A stretch of 64,000 nt of DNA, from positions 17,960,728-18,024,727 of the forward strand of contig NC_088647.1 of assembly GCF_964019385.1 (NCBI RefSeq), written 5' to 3'. The position numbers were made by a program, and so were the translations under genes. Shown here piece by piece: positions 24,774 to 43,474 of this stretch. The DNA is from Sycon ciliatum (lineage: Eukaryota; Porifera; Calcarea; Leucosolenida; Sycettidae). Within the stretch, counting starts at the first letter, position 1, and the number at the start of each line of letters is the position of its first letter. The notes below the pieces were generated by a model that worked only from the letters and a program-made list of their open reading frames with translations, searched no databases and had not been told where the DNA came from.

Positions 24774-27700
24774 TGTGTATGTACACATGTAGCATTAGCA
24801 GTCGTGTATCATGTTTCCCTCTGTGGACAACACTCATAGAATTATCCAGAGCATGACCACAGAAGGGTTGAGCTGGCCGATGTTACTCTGTATGGCTACA
24901 CTCAATCTGCGGACAGCATGCTGTTATGCTGCTGCTATATGGCTACACTCTGCAGTTGGACCTGCCTTGTAGTGCATGTTGTATCAGTTACAGTTGTATG
25001 CATGCTGCAACCCTACACCGGTATCTGTGTGGATGGATCAAAGTGTTTGTGTTTTGGTCTGTGGCGGCGGTACTGATGGTACCCAGCGTGTATGTGATTG
25101 TTCAATTGGCACATCAGATGGTGGCATACACAGGTGCTAGGCTGGACATGGTTTTGGGAGCAGATAAGATTGGAAGTTCATGTACGTGTCCAGAGGTGCA
25201 GTGCGTGTGGCATTGTGATAGTGAATGTACTGAATGGACACAATCCCAGCACTGTGAGCACTCCAGTCTAGACGGAGGAGCCTAAATGGCAGCTTGTCAG
25301 TGTCACTCAGTGCAGCAGTGCGAATAGCGGCGTTTCACACCTGTTTTGACACACGCAACTCAACACCTGTGCCATGCCTCATAATGTGATGGTTTCCGTG
25401 TCGATTTGCGTGTTTCTGTGCAACCGGATTCTTTCGACATTTCCACCCTATCTTGACCGCCAGCAGCTTGTGTACCTGGGAAGACATATGTGATTAACTG
25501 TGTCTGATCCTTATCGGTGAACTTCGAATAAGTGTTTACTTGTCCTATGTAACACCACTACAGTATTATCTCCAGCATTTCCCCCGTTGATAGGTATTCT
25601 CTGCGCGTATACATGTGTTTCTCTTCTGTCGGTACTCCTGTCATGTAGCAGATCATGATAAGCCCATTTTGCTCCTTTGAGCAGGATGTGTGCATGCGCG
25701 CTGTGCAGAGTTTGCATTGGAGAGGTCCATGCGACTCCTCTGCAAACTTTGCAGCAAAGCACAGTGCAAATAGTGAGCTGAACCGGACAACGGACTGCTC
25801 ACCTTCTTTAGCGCCCGGCACGCACTCCGCCCGGCACTGGTCCAGGCTGGTGAAGTCGTGGTCCCGTGTGCAGCGCGCACTCTGCCAGTGCATGACGCAG
25901 CGGTTGTCGACGGCGCTGTACGTGTAGCGCACCTCGCTGGTGTTCTTGCCGGAGTTGCGCTGGCTTGGGCACGAGGCCGGGCGACTGCAGCCGGGGTGCG
26001 TGCGCATGACGGCTGCCTTGGTGGCCGGCTGGGGAGTGGACGCTCTCTCCGTGCAGCGGCACGCGTACATGAACTTGCAGCAGGCGTTGAGCAGGGTGCG
26101 TTCCAGGCAGCGCTGTCGTACACAGTCGGCCGGCATGTCCGGGTCGAGTGGCGGTCTGCAGGGAGTGCGTCGACACAGCTGCCGACCGTCGGGACTGCAC
26201 TGGCACTGTCGGCACATCGGCGCGGCCTTGCGGAACGGTCCGCCTTGACTCAGATGCTCTGCACTGCAGTTGCCCTCCACTGTACACACATACACACAGA
26301 CACACACACACAGCAAACAGAGAAGAGATTACAGCTAAGCATTTGTGTCAGAGTGGAAGGCCGAGGCACGCTCATAAATGTTTCCAAAAGACATGTTTTT
26401 ATAAGACATGTAGTGCAATCATGACATTGTATCAAGTAATTATAATACTTGAAGCAGTCTGATTCAAACAGGGCACTGCGAATGGTGGGGAATGCCTCTC
26501 TGGGTGTCGCACTATACAGGGGAAGATATCTGTGGTCTAAAACTAGTTGAAGGCATGCAACCACTTTTGCACCTTAATCATAGTTAATGACAGGAGCAAG
26601 CAAGACGTATTTGCATTACAAGCTACTCTATCACTAATAAAGTTATTGTTAGTTTTCCTCCTTGACAATTACTTCCGCTCTCAAGTGCATCGTGTTATTT
26701 AGCCTTGTCTACACACGTTTTGTTGTCCTCAGGAGTAACCGAAATTACTTATATTGTCAACCAGGAGAACTGGGGATGTTCTGATCATTAGAGAACAGTG
26801 TTTGTGCACTTGGATCATGATGATCATTCGTGTGTGGTAGCATGCTCAGTATGTTGAACATCTTGACACACTGTACTGGTGCATATGGAGTGGGTAAGCA
26901 GTAGATCTACAAGTACATGCCGTGAAAAGACTTCTATCAAAGCGGGCAGTTGGAACTCTGTGAAGCTCTCTGGTGGGTTTATGGCGGTGCATGTACATGT
27001 ATGATCGTTCAATCCAACACCAACGAGGCTCTTCTGCCCACCACTCCTTCCGCTACGAAGATCACAGTCATCGCGTATTTTAAAAGTAATGCAAAGCCAC
27101 GATTAGAATACCTAGGCCAACTAAATCCAGGTGCTAAGCGCGTAGATTTGATATCCGCAAAAGTGATCCGAGACAAATGACGCTCCACGCCAGTATAATT
27201 ATGACCATGGCATAGTGATGACCTCTGCTGGTTGGGTTCACAGTCCGGAAGGCTGAGGCCGTGAGGGCTAAGCAGGAGTGATTGCCTGTGCGGGCCGGCC
27301 TCTACATCGTAGATCTACCCTGGAGAGTAGGCAAGCAGCATATTCCATGCTTCCATTTCGGGATCATGGGCTCTCAGCGACCTTACAGTGACCAATGAGT
27401 CGTCCTGACACTGGTTGTAGAGACGCTTAGTAACTGTCACCGTTCGCCGCATTTGCCTATGAAAGGCAGCACTCGTGACGCCTTATCGCCTTTCCAGATG
27501 TGTTGGCCCCCGACCTGCATGCGCCTAATGATACTATTGGTCGTGCAGATCAAACCGGCAACGAGGATCTGCTTTCGGGAAGCTCTGATCACGTATCCTT
27601 CTCAAGGTACCCAGGACCAGGCAGAAGCAATGCTTCGACCTGCGTAATCTCATCAAACCTGGCAGCTGTGTGAAAGGCGGAGCGCGCACACACACACGCG

Positions 27701-30700
27701 CAGCTTAGCAATGCGACTCACTGCAGATGATCCAGGGGTTGCGCTACAGGAGACGTCCCAGGGCTGGTGATTTCCATAACAATCTGGGCTACAGCGGGGC
27801 CCAATCAGAAATTATACAGGCCTTTATTGCAGTTGATCCTAGTACTAGTTCAATGGGTATTCCATTATTCGTATCACTCAACCATCCTTTCAGACCTGAA
27901 AGTGGCAGTGATTTCAATAATGGCATGTCACTCCCGCCAACAATGCCATCTCCACGCCGCACAATAATACTAGCACTTATGACAAGAAGCTGTTTTCCAT
28001 GCCAGGATTGCACATGCAGAGCTTTGCCCTGTGGCTATGCCCGCCATTGCCATTGGTGTTCAAATTTAGCTCACTATTACAGTAGAATCCAGGCCAGTAG
28101 CGGCTGTACGATTCCGGAGAGAGAACATATTCCACGGGTGATATCTCGAGTCTTGGTCAAATCTTCATCTGCATTGTTGGCGATGGCCGTGAGTGGCCCT
28201 ACATGGCCGCTCATTCCTGCTGGCCATTATCTTCAGGCCATGACAAGATCCTCTTAGCACCCTGCCAAGCGGCGCGTGTAAACCCCTCCCCGCAGAGTTC
28301 AGAGCTGGCATTATTATTTTTGAAGTCAGTAGTCATCTGTAGCCAATATTAGTACAATGTAGATAGTCAGTAGTCATCCGTAGACATCTACACTACAGTG
28401 CACTGTAGATCTACATGTAGTAGATCTACTACTAGTACTAGTACATAGGACAGGTTCGCGTTGACCTTCTGTCCGCACTCCCGGCGATCCCGTCTACACA
28501 GTTTCAGTCTAGTCGGAGCAAGCACCAGCCGCCTTGGCGGATAATGCTCGAAAAATTGGCAGATTCTGCTCGAAAAGCAGTGGAATAATTGGCAGATCCA
28601 TACGAACCTTATGGCAGGCACTTCCTGGAACTCTGCTCCATTTCTTTATGCACATACCAAACATGCATGAAACATACCAGAAAAAGTACCGAATTCTGCC
28701 CATTATTCTGCCGGCAATTATCCACCAAGGGCTAGCAAACACTGCGCTGGGGACTCGAGAGAATGGGAAGGGCAGATTTTCATGTTCAATGGGCAGACAT
28801 TGAAGTGCACTTCATCACGAGTCGACTCTCGCTCTCATGCACCACCCTAATGCAAAAGCGCTGATAAACCTTTTCTTCCTCTTCTTTGTTGTTGTATTGG
28901 TGTCATCATGCCCCTGACCCTCACCCTTATTCCAATCCAGTCTACTCTTTCAGGAGTTGAATCACTCCCGAATTACCCCATTTTGGAAGCAGCTAGCGCG
29001 CCTGACAAATAGAGAAAGGCCCGGGGCACGATGCTCGCAGCCTGCGGCAGGGCCACACGCAGGGCAACACCTGATCTACCCCGTACCCGTCCAGTTTGCA
29101 TAACTTCACTTACACGCATACAATGTACATCTTTACATGTGTGTGTAGTGCAACGATCTATTATTGTACTCGTGCATGTACTTGGTGTATGTGTCGGTGT
29201 AGATGTAATTGGCAGAATTCAGTCATTTTTTCAGAGGAGACAGAGGATGAGTAAAAGAGGCCATTGTTGAAGCGCTCCAGCTCAACATCACGTTTGCGGT
29301 TCTGTTTACTGGCCGACAACAATACGCTGTCAAGGACCAATCCGTTGTAATTTACATAAGGGTGTCACGTGCCTGAACGAGAATACACCAAAAGAGTCAG
29401 CAAGGCAGTAAACCATGTAAACTGAACCAGGAAGAAATGCGATTCGAAAGCACTTGTGCTGCGGGTTGCACGAGCGACACCATTTCGGTGGAGTTTTTCT
29501 TCGTGCTCTTCCTCGTTCCTGCAGCGACTCTCCAATCTTAGGACGAGGGCTGGAACGCCAGCAATGTGTCCATTGACCAAATGTGGACGGGCTCAGGATG
29601 CTACAATGACGCGATTGCCCTGGGCCACCGCAGATTCGGGCGCACGAGAAAAGATGCACTTTTCCATGGAGCACTAGTGGACGTCACCAACTTCTTTGTT
29701 TCGATTCAATACACACACGAAATGCAGGGCTTGTGTACACTGACACAGACACTGACATAATCATTGGGTCGACCGCGAAACGTGCTACTCGTGGGACACG
29801 CACTAACGAAACAGCTATCACAACTCAGTCAAGTTCATACGCAGGTTTTACATGACTACGTGCATGTACATGTACATGTACATGTATGTGCATGTGCAAC
29901 CCCAATGTAACAATGCAACTTGCAATATGTATTGCAGCCGATTTGTAGTAGATTTGTAGTACAGCCACTCGCCATACAGTGCACAGTATTGTGAATTTGT
30001 GATGTTCTTGTTCTAGTAGTAGTAACCTTTTGGCAGGGGTTTGTGGGCTCACATACATGTAGAGGCCGCTACTGGAGCGCAGTACCAATGTATTGCGGAA
30101 TGTACCCGAAGTTAAAGATAGTACCGCTACAATTCTATTGCCCCCCCCCCCCTCCTGCTTGGTCCGAAGGCGTTAAAATGTGCTTTCAGGCAGACAGCCT
30201 AACACTATTAGTACATGTATTTGCTATCTTGGAACACAGCTCAGCTGTACAGCTGTAGTATGTTCTTCAACTCGTACTGCTAGCCTCCCTTTTGGAATAG
30301 CCAGCCATATTTCACCGATAATTGAATATGAGTCCGGTCACTGTGTTGCAAGCATTCGACTGCTCGTGCCTGTCTGGTGTAGGGTGGTTTCGTCCAGGGT
30401 CATGTCGTCACACACACACCTGCGCCGGAAAGGCGGTAGATTGAAATCGGCAACGCTGCAGGAGCTCATGCCGCCTCTGAACCACTCACTGTAGGCTGTA
30501 GCAGCAGCAGCAGCCATAGCTGCATAACATAGCGCCACCCATTACTGTTTAACTTGGAGCACTTGAGCCACGCCGAACAGCGATAGGCATCTAACTCTTA
30601 GCACCTTCATCAGCCTCACAGTGTGACATTGTTTCTAGCCTGTACTACATGCAGTGAGTAAGAGTTGCTTGGAATCAAGTTAGAGTGCTCCAGCACTAGT

Positions 30701-33663
30701 ACCAGTGACAGTAGAACTTAGCAACAAGTGGAAGAGTCACCGAGCAAGGATCCTTCACTAGCTCACTCTCTTGAGATGAGATCGCATCGCAGACAACTCG
30801 CGGGTGAACGTGCAAGATGGTTAATGCGATAAAACAGCAAACAACTCGTCCGACCGCGATTAAATTGTGATAGCTTCCGAGATCAGTAAATACAGTATTG
30901 CGCCAAAGCATGGCCCGCGGTCCTACTTTGCCTACGTTACGTCGTTACCTATCATTACAGCCATACATGTAGGTGGCCACATTAAAAAAAAGAAGAGCGA
31001 ATGCCATTGTGTTGTCACCTGTAAAGTACTCCGGTGACTGTACTGAAAGGTAGGTGTCGACATTTCCGGGACTTGAGGTAGACACACTGAAGAACCGTCA
31101 CCAGATCCTCTAATCCTGAGCTGCTGCAGCAGCAGTAGCAGTAGCAGCACAGTATTCATGTGACTTCAAACAGTCTTGTACTGAACGCTCTGGTATCACA
31201 CTGGCAATAGAGTCACTCGCTGAACGCTCTGGCATCACACTGGCAATAGAGTCACTCGCTTAACTCCACACTCAAGTTCCAGGTATACAAGTCATAGTGG
31301 CATCAAGTATTATCAGTTCTCCATGTTTGAAGTGGCCGGACATTTGGCGGGCAATGGTGCAAGTGTGAGAGAGGAGCTTGTACTAGCGGGTACAGACACA
31401 GATATCTCAACAGCAGCAGCAGCAGCACTCTACGATAGTCCCAATGTCAATGCAATTCCCCAGTACGTACTGGGAATGCTGCGGGTGATCCGGGCAGGCA
31501 CTCTTATCCCTGTCACACCTGCACGACAGTTCACTGGCCGTCTCACCACCGGATGAGTGGCATTCGCAGCGGTTTCACTCTATCAGCGACACCATCATCG
31601 GACGACGTCCTGGACCCTGAGCGGAGAGTGGCGGAGAGGAGTTGCGGCCCCGAGATTCGAGGAGGCACTTCAGCGATCTCAGTTTGACAAGTGACACACA
31701 ATGCGAGTTCACGGTCTCACCCTGGATTGCCTCGTGCTCGTGGTCTCTGCAAGCCAATCATTAGGCCATATTTTCGTGGTGGGACACTAACCACATTAAG
31801 CCCCATTACACCGTCCAGCATGATACATTCCTGACATCTGTTTCCGAAATGAAATTCTTAGACGGGCCGTATCTCTGCGTTCTGGCTATCCGGTTTGCAG
31901 AATAATGAAATTGATAGAAACCTAGAGACGTGAGAAGGAAGCCTATGTCGCGAACACGAGGTTTGTTACTCAAGTGCCTCTCCTCCTCAGGTCTTTCCCC
32001 CTTTCTCTAGCCTCAGCTTGACGCTACGCTGGAAGGCGCATTCTCTGGTGCTTCGATTTCATTCAACTGGCCCTTCGCATTCATTCCATTACTACCTCCC
32101 GGGACCGGCTGGATAGGCAGGCTTGAGCTGCCTTACCAAGTTAAAAGACAAGGCGCTATGACCACCTGCTATCTCGCCTCACTGATGGTCGCATTACGTT
32201 TGTTTTATCTTTTCCTGTCTCAGCCTCTCACACATTGCTCGTTCCGATTTGGCCCAGCAGGTGCATGGCTCATAGCGTTTCTCTCGCCACAAATCGACAA
32301 AATTGGCCACAATCTGTCGGGAAATCTATTGTAATTGTCGGTGCATGCCTCGCCAACGTTTGATCCCCAGCCAGACATACTTTGCTCTCCTATATATAGT
32401 GGCCCACCCGATGAAGCGACTGGGTCCGATAGAATACGCGTATACGGCATGCATTCACTGCTTTGTCACGCACTCCAAGTCCTAAAGACCTGAACTGTCC
32501 CTTGAGTACGGATGCTGTTTCCTCGCCCCCCCCCCCAAACACTAATGATAGCACTCCAACAATAATACTATTATTTATGAAACAAACACAATGTTATTAA
32601 AGCCCGGATGTTGAGCCAATAGTATTCAAGTAAAGAGACCGGGCCAATATGTTACGAGTTATGACAAACAGTCCACCAAGGTAACGAGATAATACTAGTA
32701 TACAGTCGGATAGTCAGTTTTGCGCCTTGTTGTCGCGCTATCTGGCTGTATTATGATCTCGTTACCTTGGTGGACTGTTTGTCATAACTCGTAACGTATT
32801 GGTTCTTTCTCTTCACAATGTTATTGTGTTTTGTTTGAGACTATTTTTCGACCTCAATATCCGCCTATCGAACGTTAACATAAGCAAGCGTGCCTCATTA
32901 TTATTTCGCTCTGATCTGATTATGGCGCATAACTCGGATCAGTAGGGTAGTTCAACCATGCACATCTGCATCTACTCATAAACACAAACATACTCCCAGA
33001 CGCATTCTCCTCCTCCCTTCTTTTTCCCCTATAACCATCCATTTTTTCACTTCCCTCCATAATTCGCTGCCTTGTTATTGAGCATCTCTGCTCGTTTGGT
33101 TCTGCGAATTCAAATAAAACACAACAAACAAAATGCTACTGTCCCTTACCTGTGTGGCATCTTTTAATTCGCTTCTCTCCTGCCGACGGGTAGCAGACGA
33201 GGTCCCGGTCGCACGGTCGTCGCTTACCCTGGCAGCGCTGCCCGTCGAACTTGACACAGATTCTGCAGCAGCCGCACCGGTCCAGCTCCAGACGACCGTG
33301 GCACTTCTCCGGTGCGCGGCGCGCCGATCCTCCCGGACACTTGGTCGTGTTGCATGGTGAACAGTCGGCAGGGTAGGCATGGGAGTGTCCGGTGGCAGCT
33401 GCTGAGCTGGTGGTCAGACGTCCCGCCAGCGCGGAGTAATTATCCGCTTGCTGATCTGACTGCTCGGCTGATACCCACTCTCCACCCTCGTCCAACACCC
33501 AATCTCGCGCCATCCGTCCATCCTCATGTGACTCTTCACTGCCTTCCAGTATCGATCTCGCATAGCAGAGCGTTGGAAGCAGTAGAAGGTGTAATGCCGC
33601 CATCATCAACAGAACACTTCGTACACCTTGCACGCGTCCATTTCGTGGCGCCATTGTATTCAT
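23379..33663 (-). CDS. Secreted IGFBP / VWC-like / Kunitz / NTR-like multidomain protein (3 exons)
   Basis: Exons on the minus strand: 33150-33663, 25803-26279 and 23379-23791. Both introns are phase 1 with good GT-AG signals, and the total is 1,404 nt (467 aa). Exon 1 begins MNTMAPRNG, has a hydrophobic signal core (VLLMMAALHLLLLPTLC), then an IGFBP-type cysteine module ending in CGCCRICVKFDGQRC. Exon 2 has a VWC-like module (CRQCQCSPDGRQLC) and a Kunitz-like module (YTYSAVDNRCVMHW through CRAEC). Exon 3 reads like the core of an NTR/TIMP-like domain (LYTLKIRNVYRGPC, YLIGYEMS). Such modules act outside the cell in growth-factor binding and protease inhibition; WFIKKN and papilin proteins combine some of them. 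The expected N-terminal cysteines of the NTR module are not visible, so a small exon between 23792 and 25802 may be missing here. The Kunitz P1 region is atypical, so inhibitory activity is uncertain. Confidence 0.75.
24626..24778. repeat. (TG)n minisatellite with TCACTGTG spacers
   Basis: GTGTGT runs of variable length are separated by five to six TCACTGTG units. Intron 2 of the secreted-protein gene. Confidence 0.9.
31182..31259. repeat. Tandem 39-bp duplication
   Basis: Two adjoining 39-bp units starting TGAACGCTCTGG, which differ at one base (T to C at the thirteenth position). Confidence 0.9.
32599..32814. mobile_element. Long-inverted-repeat MITE with 11-bp target duplication
   Basis: ACAATGTTATT occurs at 32588-32598 and 32815-32825 and flanks the element exactly. 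Inside, GTTACGAGTTATGACAAAC and the following 25 bp recur inverted at about 32751-32796. The left end (AAAGCCCGGATGTTGAGCC) resembles that of the copies at 50096 and 51492 (TGAAACTCGGGTATTGAGCC). Long inverted arms with an 11-bp duplication suggest a Mutator-like origin. Confidence 0.75.
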
Positions 33664-38282
<4,619 letters not shown>

Positions 38283-41200
38283 GGGACATGTCTTTAACCG
38301 CATGGTTGCCACACTGCTAAGTGGCTATGAATGCGATCTCGTCTCTACCCTCGTCTCTCTCTCTCTCTGTGCCTGTGTTACGTAACAGAATACAGCGCGT
38401 GTGACCAATGTACCACAATGTACTACTTACAAGACTGTACTACTACTAGTTTTGTGAAGCGCTATCATTTCCAAGGCTAATCACTTGGCAACCTACGTAC
38501 ATGTACAACAGTAGATAGTGGAAGCACACAATCTGCAGTGGTACATGTACATGTATGCAATGGATCTTCTAGCTGAACCTTTGCTGGTGTGTCGTCGTTT
38601 GGAGAACCAAGCTCTTGCTTGATGCACTTGACAGCCGGCCTGAATGTCAGGATATTGGGTTTCAAGATGAAAATGGTTAAAATAACGTAACGGATATACA
38701 CGTATGTACATGTACATGACATTGAACATGTACATAGTCATGGCTTCTATACACGGAGAAACGAATGGACATACCTCTTCCTTCCAGCACCGATACAGAA
38801 CAAAGTTGGCACAACGTCCGCGGCTGGTTCAAGTGCTAATAAATCGCAGCAGTATTGATCGCCTCTTCACTGCACTCACAGGTCAGCAGCGCGGATTGGC
38901 ATAGACGTGGCATGTGATTCTTATTCTACATCTTCCTTCCGCCGGCACGCATGCACAGTACAAAACAAGTTTCATCGTGTGCGTCGCATCATCCTATCTG
39001 CTCGTGTAAAAGACCAGTACCGCTTCCCATGACCACATTGGGACTGGGGTGGTATCACCGTTCTATTCGCACTCCAGAAGAAGGTTTCAGTGCAGCGCCG
39101 CAGAGCCGATGTCAATTGCCGTCGTGACGTAGAGATGGCTGGATTCGTTTTGCGCCTGAAGTACATTGCACCGACTCGTTTCCCACCCGATTATCACCCT
39201 CTCTCCACCGGGGACAGAGTTGAGCGTGGATCTCACCCTTTTGACGTTGCCACCCTCTGGCATTGTCCTCCTACATACATATAGCAGGCACTGCTCACAC
39301 CGGGCGTGTGCTATGTCTGGATCATCCCTAGCACACGTTCCGAATTGTCTACACAGCGGCCTATGTACCGATATTCAGCAAAGAGGGACTGTGAGTCCAT
39401 GATTCAGGCACAAAGTTGAAACCACACGGTTTTCCCTCGCCGCTGGTGATAGGAGCGAAGCGATGCCGGATGGGATAGGCCTGCTGACACCTGATACGAA
39501 TTTCACAGGACGCTTCGTTACAGCCAAACAGAACACACCTAATGTAGTCTATTGTATATTGTACATGTACAGACGAACACTGCTGAACCAGTTTAGATAA
39601 ACAAACGATGTTCGCATTTAATGGGCAAGGGCAATATGCAAGATTGGTAGCACCAACTTCAACAGGACAATTGTGAAAAATCAATGGAACGTTTCCTAAG
39701 GAAGAGCATGCCACTCAGAAAATGGCGCAAATGTGCTGTGTGTTGTTGTACTGCATGCGCCCTTCGTTTTTAAGGAAGTTCTGTCGCTATGTCGATCGCT
39801 AAACGCAGGACTTGCTGCGTGCTCATACACTCTGTAGCAGTGTGGGTGGATTTGTTGGTCGAATCACACCCTCACACATTCGTGAGTACTGAATCGATCA
39901 CTATGCTTAGCAGGAGAATATTATTTTGTGCTAAAAACGAATTTAAAATACTGAAGTATACAGACCAGGAAAGACATTTTTGGAAGTTTTTGACACAAGC
40001 CCAACTGCTTGAACATGGATAAGGGGATTAGGAACTGTCCGATACGAAGTTCTGTTCGTGACGCAGTCATCTTTCCTGATCTCTCCAGGAACCGGTCATG
40101 ATGTGTTTCTGCAGCTGCAGGATCCATTTTGCGGAAAAAAGCATACATTATTTGGAACACCATGGATCATTCTGATTCGGAAGCGCGAAGGTGAGGTTTA
40201 AGCCCCGTGATTGCTACAAGGCCAGAATAGTTTCCGTTTCCAAGCGGGGTTTCAGCATGCACTCATCAACTCTGCGCTGTGAACGTGGCAGCATTGCGCA
40301 GAGCTACTGGTTCACACCCCAACTATCTTTTGATGCTACAGTATGGTGCCTCTGTTGATTCGGGATTTGGCCGATTTGAGGTTTTGTTCGCAGTACAGTG
40401 TAATGTACTTGTACATTACACATCCAGGCTAATGACTGGTAGAAGGAAACGGAAGGTACTCAAAAAAAGTATTCTTAAAGTTAAAGGCACTACACGCACG
40501 CGCGGATGTTTCACTATATAAAATGTAGTTCATTGTGATACGAACTGTACACCGTACATACATACATTTACTTACGTAGAACATAAGTGGTCATATTGGA
40601 ATATTGCGTACAATGGATCTCAGCAAATCAAATCCGACGCGACTGCTACCAACGACGCTGTTCAAAGAGCCACAGAAACACGAGAGTGGGTTCTTTGTTT
40701 ACTCGTACCTCGTCAGTAAAGAGAAACCAACGCTTCCGCAAGATCTTCTTCTGGTTGTGGTGAGTGTCGACTGCTGGATGTGCTGTTTCAAGTACTCGGT
40801 GCACAGCATTCCGGCCTCCACGTTTGAAAGGCTGTGATGTGGTTCGATGACTCGGCGAGCGCGAAGCCTTTGACGGCGCGCAAAGAAGCGGCGAATGTTA
40901 AACAACATACAGTGGATTTGCTCTGGGCTGCACGCTTGGTTTGTTGTGTATTGCACAATCGAAATACAACATGACAATGGCCATGGTCTACCATACACTG
41001 ATTAATACCATGAATATTTCCAGGAGGTTAGGTCCATGTGGCGCACTCGCAGTACAGTGTGTTGTTTTGGTCGAGCATTGGTCCGGTGCACGTCGGACCT
41101 GCTGTACATACTCTTAAACCCCCGCCGGCCGTCAATGTCCATCATCAGTGCCTGCTTCATGATCGTAGCACGTAGACAAAGCGCTAAACCAAACACGTAT

Positions 41201-43470
41201 GGGTGGAAGAACAGTCAACTGATGTACACAAAGGCACACAATGAAAACCTTGGGCAAATTCCGTTGTCACTCAGAGTTTCATGGCTGACCCAATCATCAG
41301 ACAAACAGATGTAGTCATGCAGCGGTAAATCTATCTTCTCGACTTGTCCACGGTACGATGTACTAAATTTCCTGCATGCCTAGGCTATGGCAGTGTCAGG
41401 GTGCGGAGACCGTTACTTCCCCTGGTGTTCTGCATCGTTCTCGATTGCTCCTGCAAGCGGTGCTACTGTCAGCCTCACTGCTTGATACAAGAATGAAGTT
41501 GTTTCAAAAAGCGTTTTCAGTACGCGTCCCGTGTCCTCTAGACCCACGTGTTCATGCGTAAAGGAGATCAGTACTTGTAGAGGAGATCGTTGTTATGTCT
41601 CCGACCATCTGTGTTGAGGTTTAAAACCAGCAGAGATTGAATCATCCATGTACCTGCTGGCTCCTGAATACCCCAGCATTTGCTCTACTGCCATCCAGCC
41701 GTATTGATAGTGAGGGTTGACCGCAGCGCCGCGAGGATGTAGGATTCGCTTCCGACCAGACCTGGGCCACCTCTATCTCCTGCTCACTTTGCCTCCATTG
41801 TCTTGTCGCCTACATTCTCCTCATTCTTTCTACTTCGAAGTAGCTGTTAGCTACACGCGAATTCCAATAGAATGCAGCATGAACCCCGAGACTGGCTTCA
41901 GCAACGCTATTCGCTAATGTGTTGGCTCATGTGGTGGCACAGCCCTGGTCGGCTAGCTTGTGCCAACCATGGCGTCGATGCATTGCTCTCCTGTGCACGC
42001 ACATGCACGGGGTCTTTGCTCTCTGTTCCAGCAACCAGTAATGAAACCGTTTGGAGGACGTGCCTATCCACACTTGCCGTCTGGGCAATGACATCACAAC
42101 AGTGTATACCGACACGCGGACTATTCCTACTCATGCATCAGACGTGCAGGGGAAATTGTCCAGCGCGCTAAACAGCCTGCTTTTAAAAAAGGAGTGCGGA
42201 ATTGACGCCTACGTCATTCGAGACTATACCACCACAGCCTCACAGTCACAGGCCACAGTGCTTCGGGCTGGTCATCGCAGCATTTACTGGCCATATGCTG
42301 CTCCGAATCACATCACGTTCATACAACCCTGAGATTCGCACTTGCGTCCTGAGACTCGTGAGTGCAAGTCACAGTGTATTGTCTATAGGGCAACAATCGT
42401 CCTATCAACTCCAGCCCCTGGATTGGTCGGCACCAAACTAGGCATGTAACAATAGGCTGTTCAGGCTTGTGTGGATTGCATTTAGCCCTGACAGCAGTTG
42501 AGACGGTGATAATTCGTGTTGAACACGCCCGTGTGTCTGATCACCAGTACTCGGTCCGTAGAACGAGCCGCCAGAGCAAACAACCTGTCAAGGCCGTGTC
42601 AAGGTGTTCAGAAGACTAAACTGACCGTCGCGCTTCGCGCTTGTGCAGTCTCAGAACGACGGAAACGCTACGCAGGCTGAAATACCCGTAGAGGTGCATT
42701 TTCCGAGCGACAATGCCGAGACTTTTGCGAATCAAACACCAACATTCTGTAGGCCAGTTACGCGTACATGATCTCTTTTTGGCGAACACGTAACCAGTCG
42801 TTACTCAAGTACCCAAACAGTCATTACTTGAAGTCTACAACAGCAATATCAACAGGACCCAAAATACCGGTATAGTGTGTGTAGTTGTTGGAATAGCCAA
42901 GACGTGCTAACCATCATAAAATGGTGGCTCGCTCCATTTTCGCAGCCACAGAACTCCCTTCAAAGTTAAAATTCTGTACTGAAAATTTGAGGGGTCCCGG
43001 CATTGGAACTAGTCTTCGATAAAAGGCTGTTGATACATACATGTACATGTAGGTTTAGCAAAACTTGGTGCGTTCACGGTCTCTATGAATACCCGTGTAA
43101 TCATTTCAACGGAGCAAGAACGCACCAGTTTTTCCCATTGTTTTCAAGGAAAGGGCTCTGTGTCTCCGACTATCGTTGAATTATTGATCCAAGAAAAACG
43201 CATACACCATGGGCTGGATGTTGCCGGAACGACTCGTAGTCGTACCTATTCCGAATGAGATTGCTGCTAGTCCCAGCATAAGCCGCTTGGCAAAAAGAAG
43301 AATACGTCATGAAGAAGCTAACGTTACCACTACCGGCACATGTACAGTGCTGGTCCATGAAATCCGATCGACTGAGTCAAGTACGTGCCGGGGCGCCGTG
43401 CAGCCCTATACCTGCGAATCTTCACTGGTTGAGGACGCAAAGCTGACTCACTCAATTGGATTTGGTTGGT
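38283..43470. other. Gene-poor interval
   Basis: I recognised no gene, RNA or bounded element in this stretch except a possible exon at 40613-40759. Palindromic ACATGTACATGT motifs recur (about 38540, 38705 and 43041). Confidence 0.4.
40613..40759 (+). CDS. Possible first coding exon, unknown protein
   Basis: ATG opens 49 codons (MDLSKSNPTRLLPTTLF ... LPQDLLLVV) that end exactly at a GTGAGTG donor in phase 0. The composition looks coding. I could not find the next exon or recognise a family, so this may be chance. Confidence 0.28.
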
Positions 43471-43474
43471 TGGT

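Larger units (their letters stand above)
26280..33149. other. 6.9-kb intron 1 of the secreted-protein gene
   Basis: I see no phase-compatible extra exon. It holds a tandem duplication at 31182-31259, a MITE at 32599-32814, and an ACATGT-rich stretch at 29850-29890. The open frames look like chance frames. Confidence 0.5.

Noticed and set aside
24606-24788. Possible CRISPR-like array (TCACTGTG spaced repeats)
   Set aside because: The units lie inside a TG microsatellite with no unique spacers, and the genome is animal.
25653-26424. Overlapping frames on both strands at the Kunitz exon
   Set aside because: Only the frame with the cysteine modules, splice signals and matching phase is supported.
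30338-30538. Extra exon of the secreted-protein gene
   Set aside because: The phase needed to join exon 1 gives an early stop codon.
38477-38722. Minus-strand exon candidate (AVKCIKQELGSPNDDTPAK)
   Set aside because: It runs into ACATGT repeats without a clear donor, and no partner exon was found.
39361-39714. Cys-rich minus-strand frame (CVLFGCNEASCEIRIRC)
   Set aside because: It has a weak acceptor-like and donor-like edge, but no family is recognised and there is no neighbouring exon in phase.
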